Of a stretch of 64,000 nt of DNA, positions 9,134 to 18,819 are shown piece after piece (positions within the stretch are counted from its first letter, which is position 1; each line of letters starts with the position of its first letter). Origin of the DNA: Maribacter algarum (ex Lu et al. 2025) (nom. illeg.) (GTDB taxonomy: Bacteria > Bacteroidota > Bacteroidia > Flavobacteriales > Flavobacteriaceae). Below the pieces are notes generated by a model, which worked only from the letters and a program-made list of their open reading frames with translations, did no database searches and was not told where the DNA came from. The stretch spans positions 186,001-250,000 of the forward strand of contig CANMAW010000003.1 in NCBI GenBank assembly GCA_947495915.1, in the 5' to 3' direction. The translations under genes and the position numbers were made by a program.

Positions 9134-10411
9134 ATGAAAAAATTACTATTAGCAGTGATGCTATTTTCAGGATGTTTGGCGTTGGCCCAAGGTCCGAACT
9201 TACAAAAAGACTATGCTTCAATTGAAAGTAAAGTCATTGAATGGCGAAGAGATATTCACCAAAATCCTGAACTTGGCAATAGAGAATTCAAAACTGCTGC
9301 AAAAATTGCAAAACACCTGAAATCGCTTGGTATAGAAGTTCAAACCGAAGTGGCACATACAGGTGTGGTAGGCTTATTAAAGGGTGATTTACCAGGTAAA
9401 GTAGTTGCTTTAAGAGCTGACATTGATGCATTACCAGTTATTGAGCGTAATGATTTACCGTATAAATCTACCGTTACCTCAGAATTTTTAGGTGAAAAAG
9501 TTGGTGTTATGCATGCCTGCGGTCATGATACGCACACGGCTATTTTAATGGGTGTTGCAGAGGTATTATCGAAAAATAGAGATAAGATTAAAGGAACCGT
9601 GAAATTTATTTTTCAACCAGCAGAAGAAGGTCCGCCACCAGGAGAAGAAGGTGGTGCATTACTTATGGTTAAAGAAGGGGTCATGCAAAACCCTAAAGTA
9701 GATGCTATTTTCGGATTACATATCAATTCACAAACGCCAGTTGGTGTAATCAGATATAAATCAGGTGGTATTATGGCAGCGGCACAAAGTTTCACCATTA
9801 AGGTAAACGGAAAACAAAGTCATGGTTCTCAACCATGGTCAGGTGTTGACCCAATTTTAATTAGTGCAAAAATTATTGATGGCCTTCAAACCATTATTAG
9901 CCGTGAAACAAAATTAACTAATGAAGCAGCTGTGATTACTGTTGGAAAAATAAAAAGTGGTGTACGTTTCAATATCATACCAGAATCTGCAGAAATGATA
10001 GGTACCATTCGAACACTTGATTATGATATGAAAGATAAGCTCAATAAAAGAATGGTAGAGATGGTAGAAACCATTGCTAAAGCTTATGGAGGTACCGCCA
10101 CTTGTGAGATTAAAGATGCAACTGAAATAACCTATAACGAACCTGCATTAGTAGAACAAATGTTACCTACAATACAGCGCGTTGCAGGCACTACCAATGT
10201 ACAAACTCAGAAGGCTGTTACAGGGGCTGAAGATTTTTCATATTTTCAGAAAGAAGCTCCAGGATTTTTCTTTTTCTTGGGGGGTATGACTCCTGGAAAC
10301 ACAGAATCATTTCCGCACCACACACCAGATTTTAAAATTGATGATAGTGGATTAATTTTAGGAGTTAAAACCCTTACAGAACTTAGTTTAGATTATCTCA
10401 ATAACAACTAA
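9134..10411 (+). CDS. Exported M20D family amidohydrolase/aminoacylase
   Basis: Metal-dependent hydrolase of the M20D branch (hippurate hydrolase, N-acyl-amino-acid amidohydrolase, IAA-amino acid hydrolase type), removing acyl or amino acid groups from amide-linked substrates. It has a signal peptide (MKKLLLAVMLFSGCLALAQ), so it acts in the periplasm or outside. Metal ligands are visible in MHACGHDTHTA, FQPAEEG, FGLHIN and, near the C-terminus, FPHHTPDF. The dimerisation domain around residues 205-315 includes KQSHGSQPWSGVDPI. The length of 425 is normal for the family with a signal peptide. It follows the exported DsrE-like gene closely. The substrate is not predictable. Confidence 0.9.
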   Translation: MKKLLLAVMLFSGCLALAQGPNLQKDYASIESKVIEWRRDIHQNPELGNREFKTAAKIAKHLKSLGIEVQTEVAHTGVVGLLKGDLPGKVVALRADIDALPVIERNDLPYKSTVTSEFLGEKVGVMHACGHDTHTAILMGVAEVLSKNRDKIKGTVKFIFQPAEEGPPPGEEGGALLMVKEGVMQNPKVDAIFGLHINSQTPVGVIRYKSGGIMAAAQSFTIKVNGKQSHGSQPWSGVDPILISAKIIDGLQTIISRETKLTNEAAVITVGKIKSGVRFNIIPESAEMIGTIRTLDYDMKDKLNKRMVEMVETIAKAYGGTATCEIKDATEITYNEPALVEQMLPTIQRVAGTTNVQTQKAVTGAEDFSYFQKEAPGFFFFLGGMTPGNTESFPHHTPDFKIDDSGLILGVKTLTELSLDYLNNN

Positions 10412-10420
10412 AATATTAAG

Positions 10421-10462
10421 AATGAGCTATGAATATTGATGCATGTCATAGGTCATTTTTTT
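10421..10462 (+). terminator. Probable intrinsic terminator after the M20 amidohydrolase
   Basis: AATGAGCTATGA pairs with TCATAGGTCATT (11 pairs around a single G/G mismatch) across a 13-nt loop. A T-run follows directly, 10 bp after the stop codon. Confidence 0.6.
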
Positions 10463-10483
10463 AATCACCAAAAACCAGCATAA

Positions 10484-12055
10484 ATGCAAGCATTTTTAGA
10501 TCATCTTTCTTCATTCCCATGGTGGGGCTATGTATTGGTATTTTTAGGGTTAGTAGCTTTTCGTGATATTTTTGTTCAAAAGGCTCATACCATTTCTCAC
10601 AACTTTCCGGTGGTTGGTCATTTAAGATATTGGTTAGAGAGTATTGGGCCTGAAATGCGACAATATTTTGTAGCTAATAATAGAGAAGAACTTCCTTTTA
10701 ATCGAATTGAAAGAGGTTGGATTTATGCTTCTGCAAAAAAAGAAAACAACTACGAAGGTTTTGGTACTGATCGCGACATTTATGCACATCAACATATCTT
10801 TATCAAGAATCAAATGATGGCTTATAAAGTGCCTGTTGACCATCCTAATACCATCAACCCTGATTTTCTGCCTTGCGCAAAAATTATGGGAGCTTACCAC
10901 AAAAGAAGAAAACCCTACCGCCCAGCCTCGGCAATAAATGTTTCTGCAATGAGTTTTGGCTCGCTTTCAGCAGCGGCAGTAGAAGCAATGAATAAGGGAG
11001 TTGCAAAAGCAAATGCATATCATAATACTGGTGAAGGCGGACTGTCGCCTTACCATAAACAAGGTGGAGATGTGATTTTTCATTTTGGAACGGGTTATTT
11101 TGGAGTACGATCGGCCGAAGGAAACTTTTCAATTGATAAATTGGTTGCTTTGGTTGATCAAAACCCATGTATAAAAGCCATTGAGATAAAACTGTCTCAA
11201 GGAGCAAAACCTGGAAAAGGAGGCGTTTTACCAGGCGCGAAAATAACTGCTGAAATAGCCGAAATTCGCGGGGTTGAAATCGGAAAAGATGTTCTTTCTC
11301 CATCAACACATAAAGCGTTTGACAATGTTAAAGAGTTAATGGAGCTTATTGAAGAAATCGCTGACAAAACAGGGTTGCCAGTAGGAATCAAAGGGGCTAT
11401 AGGAAAAATTGATCAATGGAGAGCCTTAGCTGATATTATGGTAGAAACTGGCAAAGGCCCTGATTTCATTACGGTAGATGGTGGTGAAGGAGGTACCGGT
11501 GCTGCTCCCCCATCTTTCGCAGACCACGTTTCATTACCTTGGGTATATGGGTTTTCAAGCTTATATAAAGTTTTTCAAAAAAGAAATTTAGTCGATCGAA
11601 TCGTGTTTATAGGTAGTGGAAAACTAGGTTTTCCTGCAAAAGCTGCTATGGCATTTGCCATGGGTGTAGATTGTATTAATGTTGCTCGCGAGGCCATGAT
11701 GAGTATCGGCTGTATACAAGCACAAATTTGTCATACCAATAAATGTCCGGCAGGTATTGCCACACAAAGTAAATGGCGACAAAGTGGAATTAGCATTCCT
11801 TTAAAATCTGATCGTTTAGCACAATACTTCAAAACTTTTCGCAAAGAGTTGATTGAGATTACTCATGCGGCAGGTTATGAACATCCATGTCAATTTAATA
11901 TGCACGACATACAAGTTAATGTTGATGACAATGATTTAACCCGAAATCTTCGAACAACTTATGGGTATAACAAATCAGAAGTTGCATTTGAAAGCATGCA
12001 GCAATTAAACAATTGTGAGTACTTGGGAGGAAAGAATTTCTCTGAATCGGTATAA
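10484..12055 (+). CDS. FMN-binding glutamate synthase family protein (GltB-like, membrane-anchored)
   Basis: A 523-residue protein with one N-terminal transmembrane segment (about 12-32) and then the FMN/Fe-S synthase domain of glutamate synthase large subunit. Seen are FMN-barrel motifs (INVSAMSFGSLS, HNTGEGGLSPYH, FITVDGGEGGTGAAP) and the 3Fe-4S cysteine pattern in GCIQAQICHTNKCPAG. There is no glutaminase domain and no GltD partner nearby, so conversion of glutamine plus 2-oxoglutarate is not shown. Such stand-alone proteins may be oxidoreductases with another donor. It is flanked by a terminator upstream and has its own transcription context. Confidence 0.88.
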   Translation: MQAFLDHLSSFPWWGYVLVFLGLVAFRDIFVQKAHTISHNFPVVGHLRYWLESIGPEMRQYFVANNREELPFNRIERGWIYASAKKENNYEGFGTDRDIYAHQHIFIKNQMMAYKVPVDHPNTINPDFLPCAKIMGAYHKRRKPYRPASAINVSAMSFGSLSAAAVEAMNKGVAKANAYHNTGEGGLSPYHKQGGDVIFHFGTGYFGVRSAEGNFSIDKLVALVDQNPCIKAIEIKLSQGAKPGKGGVLPGAKITAEIAEIRGVEIGKDVLSPSTHKAFDNVKELMELIEEIADKTGLPVGIKGAIGKIDQWRALADIMVETGKGPDFITVDGGEGGTGAAPPSFADHVSLPWVYGFSSLYKVFQKRNLVDRIVFIGSGKLGFPAKAAMAFAMGVDCINVAREAMMSIGCIQAQICHTNKCPAGIATQSKWRQSGISIPLKSDRLAQYFKTFRKELIEITHAAGYEHPCQFNMHDIQVNVDDNDLTRNLRTTYGYNKSEVAFESMQQLNNCEYLGGKNFSESV

Positions 12056-12111
12056 TAATTTATTTTTGTTTTCGTAATTAACGTGTATTATCCCCGAATA
12101 AATCCATTTTT

Positions 12112-12885
12112 ATGAAAAGAATTTTACTTTGTTTAGGCTTTTTTTTAACCTTTAGTTTAGCCATGAATGCTCAAAAAAAGAGCGATTTAATAACAGAAAT
12201 AAATAGCTTAAAATCTCAACTTGATTCTGTTAACACCCAACTTGCCGAAGCTCAAAGAAATGAAAAAGCTAGCCTTGCTAAAGCAGAATCTTTTGAAGGT
12301 CAAGCATTGCAGTTACGCGATGCCAATAAAACTTTGATGAAAAATTTGAATAGTTTTTCAGAACTGTCAAGTCAAAATTCTACCAATATGAATAAGGCTA
12401 TGGAAAGCCTTAATGCTAAAGAAAAGCAATTGAAAGCTATTAACGATGCCATTGCAAGCAATGACTCTACTGCTTTAGTTGTATTAACCAATGCCAAACA
12501 AACATTAGGTGAAAATGCTAAAATAGGAGTTGCCAATGGTACGGTTATAATTTCTTCAGATCTAAATTCAATTTTTGGTAGCGACACGGCCAATACTATT
12601 GCCACGTCAGCTGAATCTTGGATAGAAAAGATCGGTCAAATCTTAATTGCCAACCCACAAATGGCTGTTACCATTGAAGGTTTAAGTATGACCGGCAATT
12701 TAGATCTACCAGCGCAACAAGCCTCAGCAATTAGCAGTGCCTTACAAAGGTTATCTATTGCTGCAGAGCGAATTACCGCTATTGGAAAAGATGGAAATTT
12801 AAAAGAAGGTATTCTTATTAAAATACATCCAAAGTTTGATGAGTTTTATACGATGGTAAAGGATAATATGAAGAATGCTAATTAA
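12112..12885 (+). CDS. Degenerate OmpA-like exported coiled-coil protein
   Basis: A 257-residue protein with a signal peptide (ending AMNAQ, no lipobox cysteine). A helical coiled coil covers about residues 25-125 and a C-terminal OmpA-like fold about 140-245. The overall plan and tail (FYTMVKDNMKN) match the intact OmpA lipoprotein at 2376-3230. Here the peptidoglycan-binding residues are gone: the GHTDD loop reads EGLSMTG and the final RR is absent (GILIKIHPK). It has probably kept the fold and lost cell-wall binding. It may share a transcript with the following small membrane protein. Confidence 0.8.
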   Translation: MKRILLCLGFFLTFSLAMNAQKKSDLITEINSLKSQLDSVNTQLAEAQRNEKASLAKAESFEGQALQLRDANKTLMKNLNSFSELSSQNSTNMNKAMESLNAKEKQLKAINDAIASNDSTALVVLTNAKQTLGENAKIGVANGTVIISSDLNSIFGSDTANTIATSAESWIEKIGQILIANPQMAVTIEGLSMTGNLDLPAQQASAISSALQRLSIAAERITAIGKDGNLKEGILIKIHPKFDEFYTMVKDNMKNAN

Positions 12886-12940
12886 ACATACTTTTTAAAA
12901 AAAAACGTCGTTTTGTTTTTAATAACTAAAACCAAAAATA

Positions 12941-13459
12941 ATGACGGGCGATCAAATTTTTCAACTTTTTGCGTACCTTTTACCTTCTGTTGTTACCGGA
13001 GCAATTGCATTTTATTTTTTTAGAATGCATACTAATAATGAAGAAGGTCGTAGACGATTCTTACTTCATAAAGATTCACAATCAAGCACTTTACCCATTA
13101 GACTACAGGCGTATGAACGCATGGCTCTTTTTTTAGAGCGTATTTCAATACCAAGTCTAGTTGTAAGAGTGGCCCCAAATAGCGCAGATAAGGCAGCCTA
13201 CGAAAATCTTTTGATCAAAAGCATTGAGAATGAATTTGAACATAATCTTTCTCAGCAAATTTATTTAACTGATGAATTATGGAATGTTATTAAAGCTGCC
13301 AAAACAGCTACCATTCAAATGATTAGGAAAGCGGGTATGAGCGAAACAGATTCAGCAGATAAACTAAGAGAAGATGTTTTAACTGAAACAATGGATAAGC
13401 AAAATCCATCAGCAACTGCACTTTCTTTTGTCAAAAAGGAAATCGCTGAACTTTGGTAA
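12941..13459 (+). CDS. Conserved flavobacterial membrane protein of unknown function (DUF7935-like)
   Basis: A 172-residue protein with one N-terminal transmembrane segment (about 7-28) and a cytosolic, mostly helical remainder. I recognise the pattern RRFLLHKDSQSSTLPIRLQA followed by YERMALFLERI and the C-terminal FVKKEIAELW as a family conserved in Flavobacteriia, probably the one named DUF7935. No catalytic motif is apparent. It starts 55 bp after the degenerate OmpA-like gene and is convergent with the patatin gene. Its function is unknown. Confidence 0.8.
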   Translation: MTGDQIFQLFAYLLPSVVTGAIAFYFFRMHTNNEEGRRRFLLHKDSQSSTLPIRLQAYERMALFLERISIPSLVVRVAPNSADKAAYENLLIKSIENEFEHNLSQQIYLTDELWNVIKAAKTATIQMIRKAGMSETDSADKLREDVLTETMDKQNPSATALSFVKKEIAELW

Positions 13460-13536
13460 TACATAAAGCTTAATAGCTTAACAATTTTAAAACTAAGAGA
13501 ACTTACGCCAATCCATAATAAAACGAGAACGATTTA

Positions 13537-14451
13537 CTATTCATGCTCATTTGGCTGAATCGGATTTGTTTCTTCGTTTTTATTCTTAGCATATAAATAG
13601 CCACGTTTCCACCAACGGGTCATTTTCTCTCTATTAAATATAAGTGAATTGGTCGTCAAAATGGTAGGTGTATAATAAAGGTTTATTATCGCATCTTTTT
13701 GATTTGCAACTAATTTTCCAATTCGAATGTTATGGTTTTCTATTCGATCAAGAATAAAACTTAACATGGTAGTTAGCAATTCAAATGGATTTCTCGAAGG
13801 CATTCGGTTAACATAACTTACTTCTGTATGCAAAACAACCACATCAACATCATTAGCACCTCTTAGTATTGCTTCTTCTATAGGTACAATACTACCCAAT
13901 CCTCCATCGGCATATTCACACCCATTTTTACGCACTAAACTCATAAAGGGCGTGTAATTCGCCGAAATCCATATCCAATCACAAAATTCATCGTATGAAT
14001 AATCATTTATAGACTTATACTCCACTTGATTTAAAGAAAGGTTCGATACAGTAACTACAACATCATTAGGACCGTTTTTAAGTTCATCAAACTCTTCAAC
14101 CGTAAGACTATTTTTTATGAGTTTTCTTAAATTTTCACTTTCGCCAAAGGTTTTCTTTCCTCTAATAAAATTTCGAACTACGTTCCAATGATTTATTGAA
14201 ATTTCATCAATACCGTGTTTCTTCTTAACTACAAATGGGCAACTATTAAAAATAGTGTGTTGATCAACATTGGAATAGATCTCCTTTATTTTGTCTAATT
14301 TACCCAATGCCAAATGGCAAATCAGTAAACTACCTGTTGACGTACCAACAAACAGATCATACTTATTACCTGATTCTTGAATAAGAAATTGTGCAACACC
14401 ACCAGCGAATGCACCTTTACTACCACCACCTGATATGACTAATGCTCGCAT
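13537..14451 (-). CDS. Patatin-like phospholipase
   Basis: Predicted serine lipid acyl hydrolase with a Ser-Asp dyad. The oxyanion loop is GGGSKGA at residues 8-14 and nucleophile Ser38 lies in GTSTGS. The dyad Asp lies in YADGGLGS near residue 180. No signal peptide is seen, so it is probably cytosolic or membrane-associated. The ATG overlaps the stop of the upstream M1 peptidase (TAATG), so translation is likely coupled. At 304 residues it is a single-domain bacterial patatin. The lipid substrate is unknown. Confidence 0.9.
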   Translation of the reverse strand: MRALVISGGGSKGAFAGGVAQFLIQESGNKYDLFVGTSTGSLLICHLALGKLDKIKEIYSNVDQHTIFNSCPFVVKKKHGIDEISINHWNVVRNFIRGKKTFGESENLRKLIKNSLTVEEFDELKNGPNDVVVTVSNLSLNQVEYKSINDYSYDEFCDWIWISANYTPFMSLVRKNGCEYADGGLGSIVPIEEAILRGANDVDVVVLHTEVSYVNRMPSRNPFELLTTMLSFILDRIENHNIRIGKLVANQKDAIINLYYTPTILTTNSLIFNREKMTRWWKRGYLYAKNKNEETNPIQPNEHE

Positions 14452-16538
14452 TATTCTTTTAGTTTCGTATTCATATAACGCTTTTCATCGTCTTTTAGTT
14501 CTTTTGTAATCAATACAAGTCGCTCTCTATAATCATCATCTTTCAGCAACTCACCCATCAAATTACGAGCAAATTTTTTGAATTGCCAACTGTGATGCAC
14601 ACAGGCTTCTATTAGGTTTTGTAAACTCTTGTCATTTAGACCTACCGCCTGATTTAAATACTGAAATGCACCCATGCGCACCTCCCAATTATGCGTTGCA
14701 GCGGTATAACTACTTAATTCATTAAAGTATGCCTGGGTATTTCTATTGTTATAATTGTTAGTTACTATTGCTAAAGTCAACCAGAGCAATCTTACGTTCT
14801 TATTAGGCAAACCGATAATGTTTTTGGTTTTATCTAAATACTTAGATTGGTTTTCTGGGTAGGCCGCCCACAACTTATAAAGCGCATTTTCGGTAGTGAC
14901 ATAACTTTTATCAACCAACAATGATTCTGCAGCTGGTTGTAACATTTCTAAATAGCTTCCATCTTTTGAGTTATCATCAAACAAAGCCATTCCTTTTTGT
15001 CTAAGTTTTATATCAGAACTTTTTAACATCGCCCACAAATCTGCTACTTCGACATTTTTTTGAAAATGCTCAATAATGTTTAATTTATAATCTATGGGAT
15101 GATCTGACACAATTAAATCACCTAATGCTGCAGAAGGCTCCGCATGCTTCATCACATAAAACATTCGAATAGATTCATTTTTTGTCATTAAGTAAGTCTT
15201 AACTTCTTCCGTAGGAAATAGTTCAGATGTCAGCCAGTTTTTTTTAAACCCTTGAAGATTTTGCTTTGAAGCTATTTCCATTTCGGTTAGAAAATCATCA
15301 ATTGTAACATTCTGAAATTGGTGTTTTTTTAAATATGAACGAACACCCTTCTTAAAGGCCTTGTCTCCAACTTGATTTCGGAGCACGACCAATGCCCAAG
15401 CACCTTTTTCATAAAATGTTGCACTACTAGCCTTCGGATTTGTAAGCGCCTGACCTGAACTATTTTCTGCTAATTGTTGTAAATCTTTGGCACTATCAAA
15501 TAACTTCCAGTAATAATAATCATCACCGAAAATCTCTTTTTCGGCCAATTGAGCGTAGTAGGTTGCAAAACCTTCATGTAACCAATGATGGTGCCCATCT
15601 TCTTCTGTGACCAGATTACCAAACCATTGATGGGCCATTTCATGGGCATTGACATTCACATAATTCTTATCAACAAAAGCCGTAGAATCAATCACATACT
15701 GATCAGAAAAAACAGTTGCTGTAGTATTCTCCATACCGGCATACAAAAAGTCATGAACCGGAATTTGTTTATAATTCTGCCAAGGATATGGAAAACCAAT
15801 CTCCTCTTCAAGAAAATCAAATATTTCTTTAGTGTACCGAAATGTCGGCTCCACTTTTAAACTGTCTTCGGGGTAATAATAGTTCTCAATTGGTATACCA
15901 CTGTTTGAACTAAGCTCCTGTTTGTCATAGCTACCAATAGCAAAAGCCAACAAATAACTACTCATGGGCTTTTCCATATTAAAATGCCGTGTGATATGAT
16001 CATTCTTTACATAGGGTTCGATAAGCTGCTCTCCATTCGATATGGCTACTACATCCTTCGGTGTTTTAATCATTAAATCAAATTCCACCTTCTCTTGCAT
16101 ATCATCAAAACTTGGCAACCAATGACTCGTATACTTCCCTTGCCCTTGTGTCCAAATTTGTTCATTTCCAACAATTGCATCATCCCATCCTAAAAAGTAA
16201 ACGGTTTGTTTTGGAGTCGCTATATAAAATAGCTCTAGCTTGTGATCACTCCCTTTCTTAAAGGCGTTATGAATAGTTATCGTCTTTTCAGAGTTGTTCA
16301 GTTTAACAGATTTATCATTAAGATAGCTATCTTCAAAAACCATGTTTTTAGCATCAAGAAAAACAGAATCTACATCTTGTTTCACTCTAAACCAATAGGT
16401 CACTCCACCCTTTATTTTTTTCTCCGAAGGAATAGGTTCAATCGCTATTTCAGCTCTAATAAAATCGACTTTTTCTTGATGTTGAGCAGAAACCAGCAAT
16501 CCGAAGAAAAATAAAGTAAGAAGTAAATATTTCGTCAT
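14451..16538 (-). CDS. Exported M1 family aminopeptidase
   Basis: Zinc aminopeptidase of the gluzincin type. The signal peptide ends near VSAQ. The N-terminal beta domain is followed by an exopeptidase motif of GAMEN type (AGMENTTATVF) and the catalytic HExxH-x18-E: His299, Glu300, His303 and Glu322 in HEMAHQWFGN...LHEGFATYY. A C-terminal HEAT-like helical region fills the last 200 residues. The length of 695 is in the normal range. It is coupled to the patatin gene downstream. It probably trims peptides in the periplasm or at the cell surface. Confidence 0.92.
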   Translation of the reverse strand: MTKYLLLTLFFFGLLVSAQHQEKVDFIRAEIAIEPIPSEKKIKGGVTYWFRVKQDVDSVFLDAKNMVFEDSYLNDKSVKLNNSEKTITIHNAFKKGSDHKLELFYIATPKQTVYFLGWDDAIVGNEQIWTQGQGKYTSHWLPSFDDMQEKVEFDLMIKTPKDVVAISNGEQLIEPYVKNDHITRHFNMEKPMSSYLLAFAIGSYDKQELSSNSGIPIENYYYPEDSLKVEPTFRYTKEIFDFLEEEIGFPYPWQNYKQIPVHDFLYAGMENTTATVFSDQYVIDSTAFVDKNYVNVNAHEMAHQWFGNLVTEEDGHHHWLHEGFATYYAQLAEKEIFGDDYYYWKLFDSAKDLQQLAENSSGQALTNPKASSATFYEKGAWALVVLRNQVGDKAFKKGVRSYLKKHQFQNVTIDDFLTEMEIASKQNLQGFKKNWLTSELFPTEEVKTYLMTKNESIRMFYVMKHAEPSAALGDLIVSDHPIDYKLNIIEHFQKNVEVADLWAMLKSSDIKLRQKGMALFDDNSKDGSYLEMLQPAAESLLVDKSYVTTENALYKLWAAYPENQSKYLDKTKNIIGLPNKNVRLLWLTLAIVTNNYNNRNTQAYFNELSSYTAATHNWEVRMGAFQYLNQAVGLNDKSLQNLIEACVHHSWQFKKFARNLMGELLKDDDYRERLVLITKELKDDEKRYMNTKLKE

Positions 16539-16617
16539 AAGTACGTACGCTACAAAGTATAGACCAAATTTAACACTTTCAATTGCAGTTGATCAATTGA
16601 ACCCCTAATTTAGTGCT

Positions 16618-18723
16618 GTGAATTCAAATTTTCTACAAACACCTATCACCTATCTTAAAGGAGTTGGCCCCAATAGGGCTGAAACCCTACAAGGTGAACT
16701 AGGTATTCACACCTATCAAGATCTGTTAAATCTTTTTCCGAATCGTTATTTAGACAAAACTCAGTATTATAAAATAGCACACCTACAACGCAGTAATGCA
16801 GATGTTCAAATTGTCGGTAAAATTATTAACATTAAAACTGTAGAGCAAAAAAGAGGCAAGCGATTGGTGGCTACGTTTATTGATGAAACCGGAAAGATGG
16901 AACTGGTATGGTTTCGTGGACAAAAATGGATTCGTGAAAATTTAAAAGTGAATACGCCATATGTAATATTCGGAAAATGCAATTGGTATAATGGCGTATT
17001 TTCGATGCCACACCCTGAAATGGAATTGCTCGATGATCATAAAAAGGGACTCAAAGTATCGATGCAACCCATTTATCCTTCTACGGAAAAATTGAGTAAT
17101 CGCGGCATCACCAATAAAGTAATCAGTAAAATGATACAGCAGGTTTTTCTTGAAACCAAAGGCAACTTTATCGAAACGCTGTCTCTCTCCATTTTACAAG
17201 AGTTAAAACTGTTACCTAAAAGCGAATCTTTATTAAACATTCATTTTCCGAAGAATCAAGAATTATTGGCAAAAGCTCAGTTTCGATTGAAGTTCGAAGA
17301 GCTCTTTTATATTCAGATGCAGTTGATTGCCAAGAAAATGCTGCGAAAACAAAAGATTAAGGGTTTTAATTTCGATCAAGTTGGCGAATTATTCAACGAA
17401 TTTTATCAAGAACATTTGCCTTTTGAACTAACTGGTGCTCAAAAAAGAGTGATCAAAGAAATACGTGCTGATTTAGGTAGTAATGCACAAATGAATCGTT
17501 TGCTTCAGGGCGATGTAGGCTCAGGAAAAACTATTGTTGCCGTCATGACGATGCTGCTTGCAATAGACAATGGATACCAAGCCTGTTTGATGGCACCCAC
17601 TGAAATTTTGGCAAACCAACATTATGCAGGGGTTAGTGAATTATTGACTAAAATTGGAGTCACCTGCGCCCTACTCACTGGTTCCGTTAAAAAGTCGGCG
17701 CGCAAGCCTATTCATGAGCAATTGGAAAGCGGCGAACTACAAATTCTAATTGGCACACATGCCTTATTAGAAGATAAAGTAAAATATAAAAATTTAGGTC
17801 TTGCTATTATTGATGAACAACATCGATTTGGAGTGGCTCAGCGGGCCAAGCTCTGGCATAAGAATGAGTTTCCGCCTCATATTTTGGTTATGACAGCAAC
17901 ACCTATACCTCGAACCTTAGCCATGAGTTTATATGGTGACTTAGATATTTCTATAATTGATGAACTACCACCAGGTCGCAAACCCATTAAAACAGTGCAT
18001 CGGTATGATTCAAATCGACTAAAGGTTTTTCAATTCATTAGAGATGAAATTAAAAAGGGGCGGCAAATCTATGTAGTTTATCCGCTCATACAAGAATCAG
18101 AAGCGCTAGATTATAAAGATTTGATGGATGGTTATGAGAGTATAGCTCGCGATTTTCCGCTACCCGATTATCAGATTTCCATTGTACATGGCAAAATGAA
18201 ACCAGCAGACAAAGACTACGAAATGGAGCGTTTTGTGAAAGGAGAAACGCAAATAATGGTTGCCACAACCGTAATAGAGGTTGGTGTGAATGTACCTAAC
18301 GCATCAGTAATGATTATTGAAAGTGCCGAACGTTTCGGCCTTTCACAACTGCATCAATTACGAGGTCGTGTTGGAAGGGGCGCTGACCAAAGCTTCTGTA
18401 TTTTAATGACAAGTCATAAGTTATCAACCGAGGCAAAAACAAGACTCGAAACTATGGTAAAGACTAATGATGGTTTTGAAATTGCTGAGGTAGACCTGAA
18501 ATTAAGAGGCCCAGGAGATATAATGGGTACTCAACAAAGTGGTGTTTTAAATCTCAAAATTGCAGACATCGTAAAAGACAACGATATTTTAAAAACGGCT
18601 CGTTATCATGCAATTCAGTTGCTAAAAGAAGATCCTGCTTTAGAGAAATCAGAAAATTTAGTGATTCGCCATGCCTATGCACAGCTGGTGAAATTTAAAA
18701 ACATTTGGAATTATATTAGTTAA
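16618..18723 (+). CDS. recG: ATP-dependent DNA helicase RecG
   Basis: Superfamily 2 helicase that reverses stalled forks and branch-migrates Holliday junctions. The N-terminal wedge/OB domain is followed by Walker A GDVGSGKT, DEQHRFG (motif II), TATPIPRT (III), then the C-terminal helicase motifs TTVIEVGVNVPNA and QLRGRVGRG. The C-terminal TRG-type region includes LRGPGDIMGTQQSG. The 701-residue length is normal. The start is a GTG at 16618 (MNSNFLQTPITYLKGVG); there is no better ATG. It is divergent from the M1 peptidase and 96 bp upstream of leuC. Confidence 0.96.
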   Translation: MNSNFLQTPITYLKGVGPNRAETLQGELGIHTYQDLLNLFPNRYLDKTQYYKIAHLQRSNADVQIVGKIINIKTVEQKRGKRLVATFIDETGKMELVWFRGQKWIRENLKVNTPYVIFGKCNWYNGVFSMPHPEMELLDDHKKGLKVSMQPIYPSTEKLSNRGITNKVISKMIQQVFLETKGNFIETLSLSILQELKLLPKSESLLNIHFPKNQELLAKAQFRLKFEELFYIQMQLIAKKMLRKQKIKGFNFDQVGELFNEFYQEHLPFELTGAQKRVIKEIRADLGSNAQMNRLLQGDVGSGKTIVAVMTMLLAIDNGYQACLMAPTEILANQHYAGVSELLTKIGVTCALLTGSVKKSARKPIHEQLESGELQILIGTHALLEDKVKYKNLGLAIIDEQHRFGVAQRAKLWHKNEFPPHILVMTATPIPRTLAMSLYGDLDISIIDELPPGRKPIKTVHRYDSNRLKVFQFIRDEIKKGRQIYVVYPLIQESEALDYKDLMDGYESIARDFPLPDYQISIVHGKMKPADKDYEMERFVKGETQIMVATTVIEVGVNVPNASVMIIESAERFGLSQLHQLRGRVGRGADQSFCILMTSHKLSTEAKTRLETMVKTNDGFEIAEVDLKLRGPGDIMGTQQSGVLNLKIADIVKDNDILKTARYHAIQLLKEDPALEKSENLVIRHAYAQLVKFKNIWNYIS

Positions 18724-18789
18724 TGCTAAAATCTTTTTGAACATCGTAATTTTAAACTGATAGAATTTCTTTAAAAGACCATGTTTCAT

Positions 18790-18797
18790 TAGATTTG
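18790..18797 (+). promoter_or_regulatory. Candidate -7 box for the leu operon
   Basis: TAGATTTG fits TAnnTTTG and lies 22 bp before the leuC ATG, which would give a 5' leader of under 20 nt. There is no clear TTG at -33, and no Leu-rich leader peptide or attenuator is seen in the 96-bp recG-leuC gap. Confidence 0.35.
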
Positions 18798-18819
18798 TTG
18801 GCTTAGAATTGAAAGAATT

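Noticed and set aside
10884-11309. Long minus-strand frame inside the GltB-like gene
   Set aside because: It lies wholly antisense to a well-supported gene and its translation resembles no family I know.
18724-18819. Second attenuator upstream of leuC
   Set aside because: No leucine-rich short frame and no terminator hairpin fit in the 96-bp gap.
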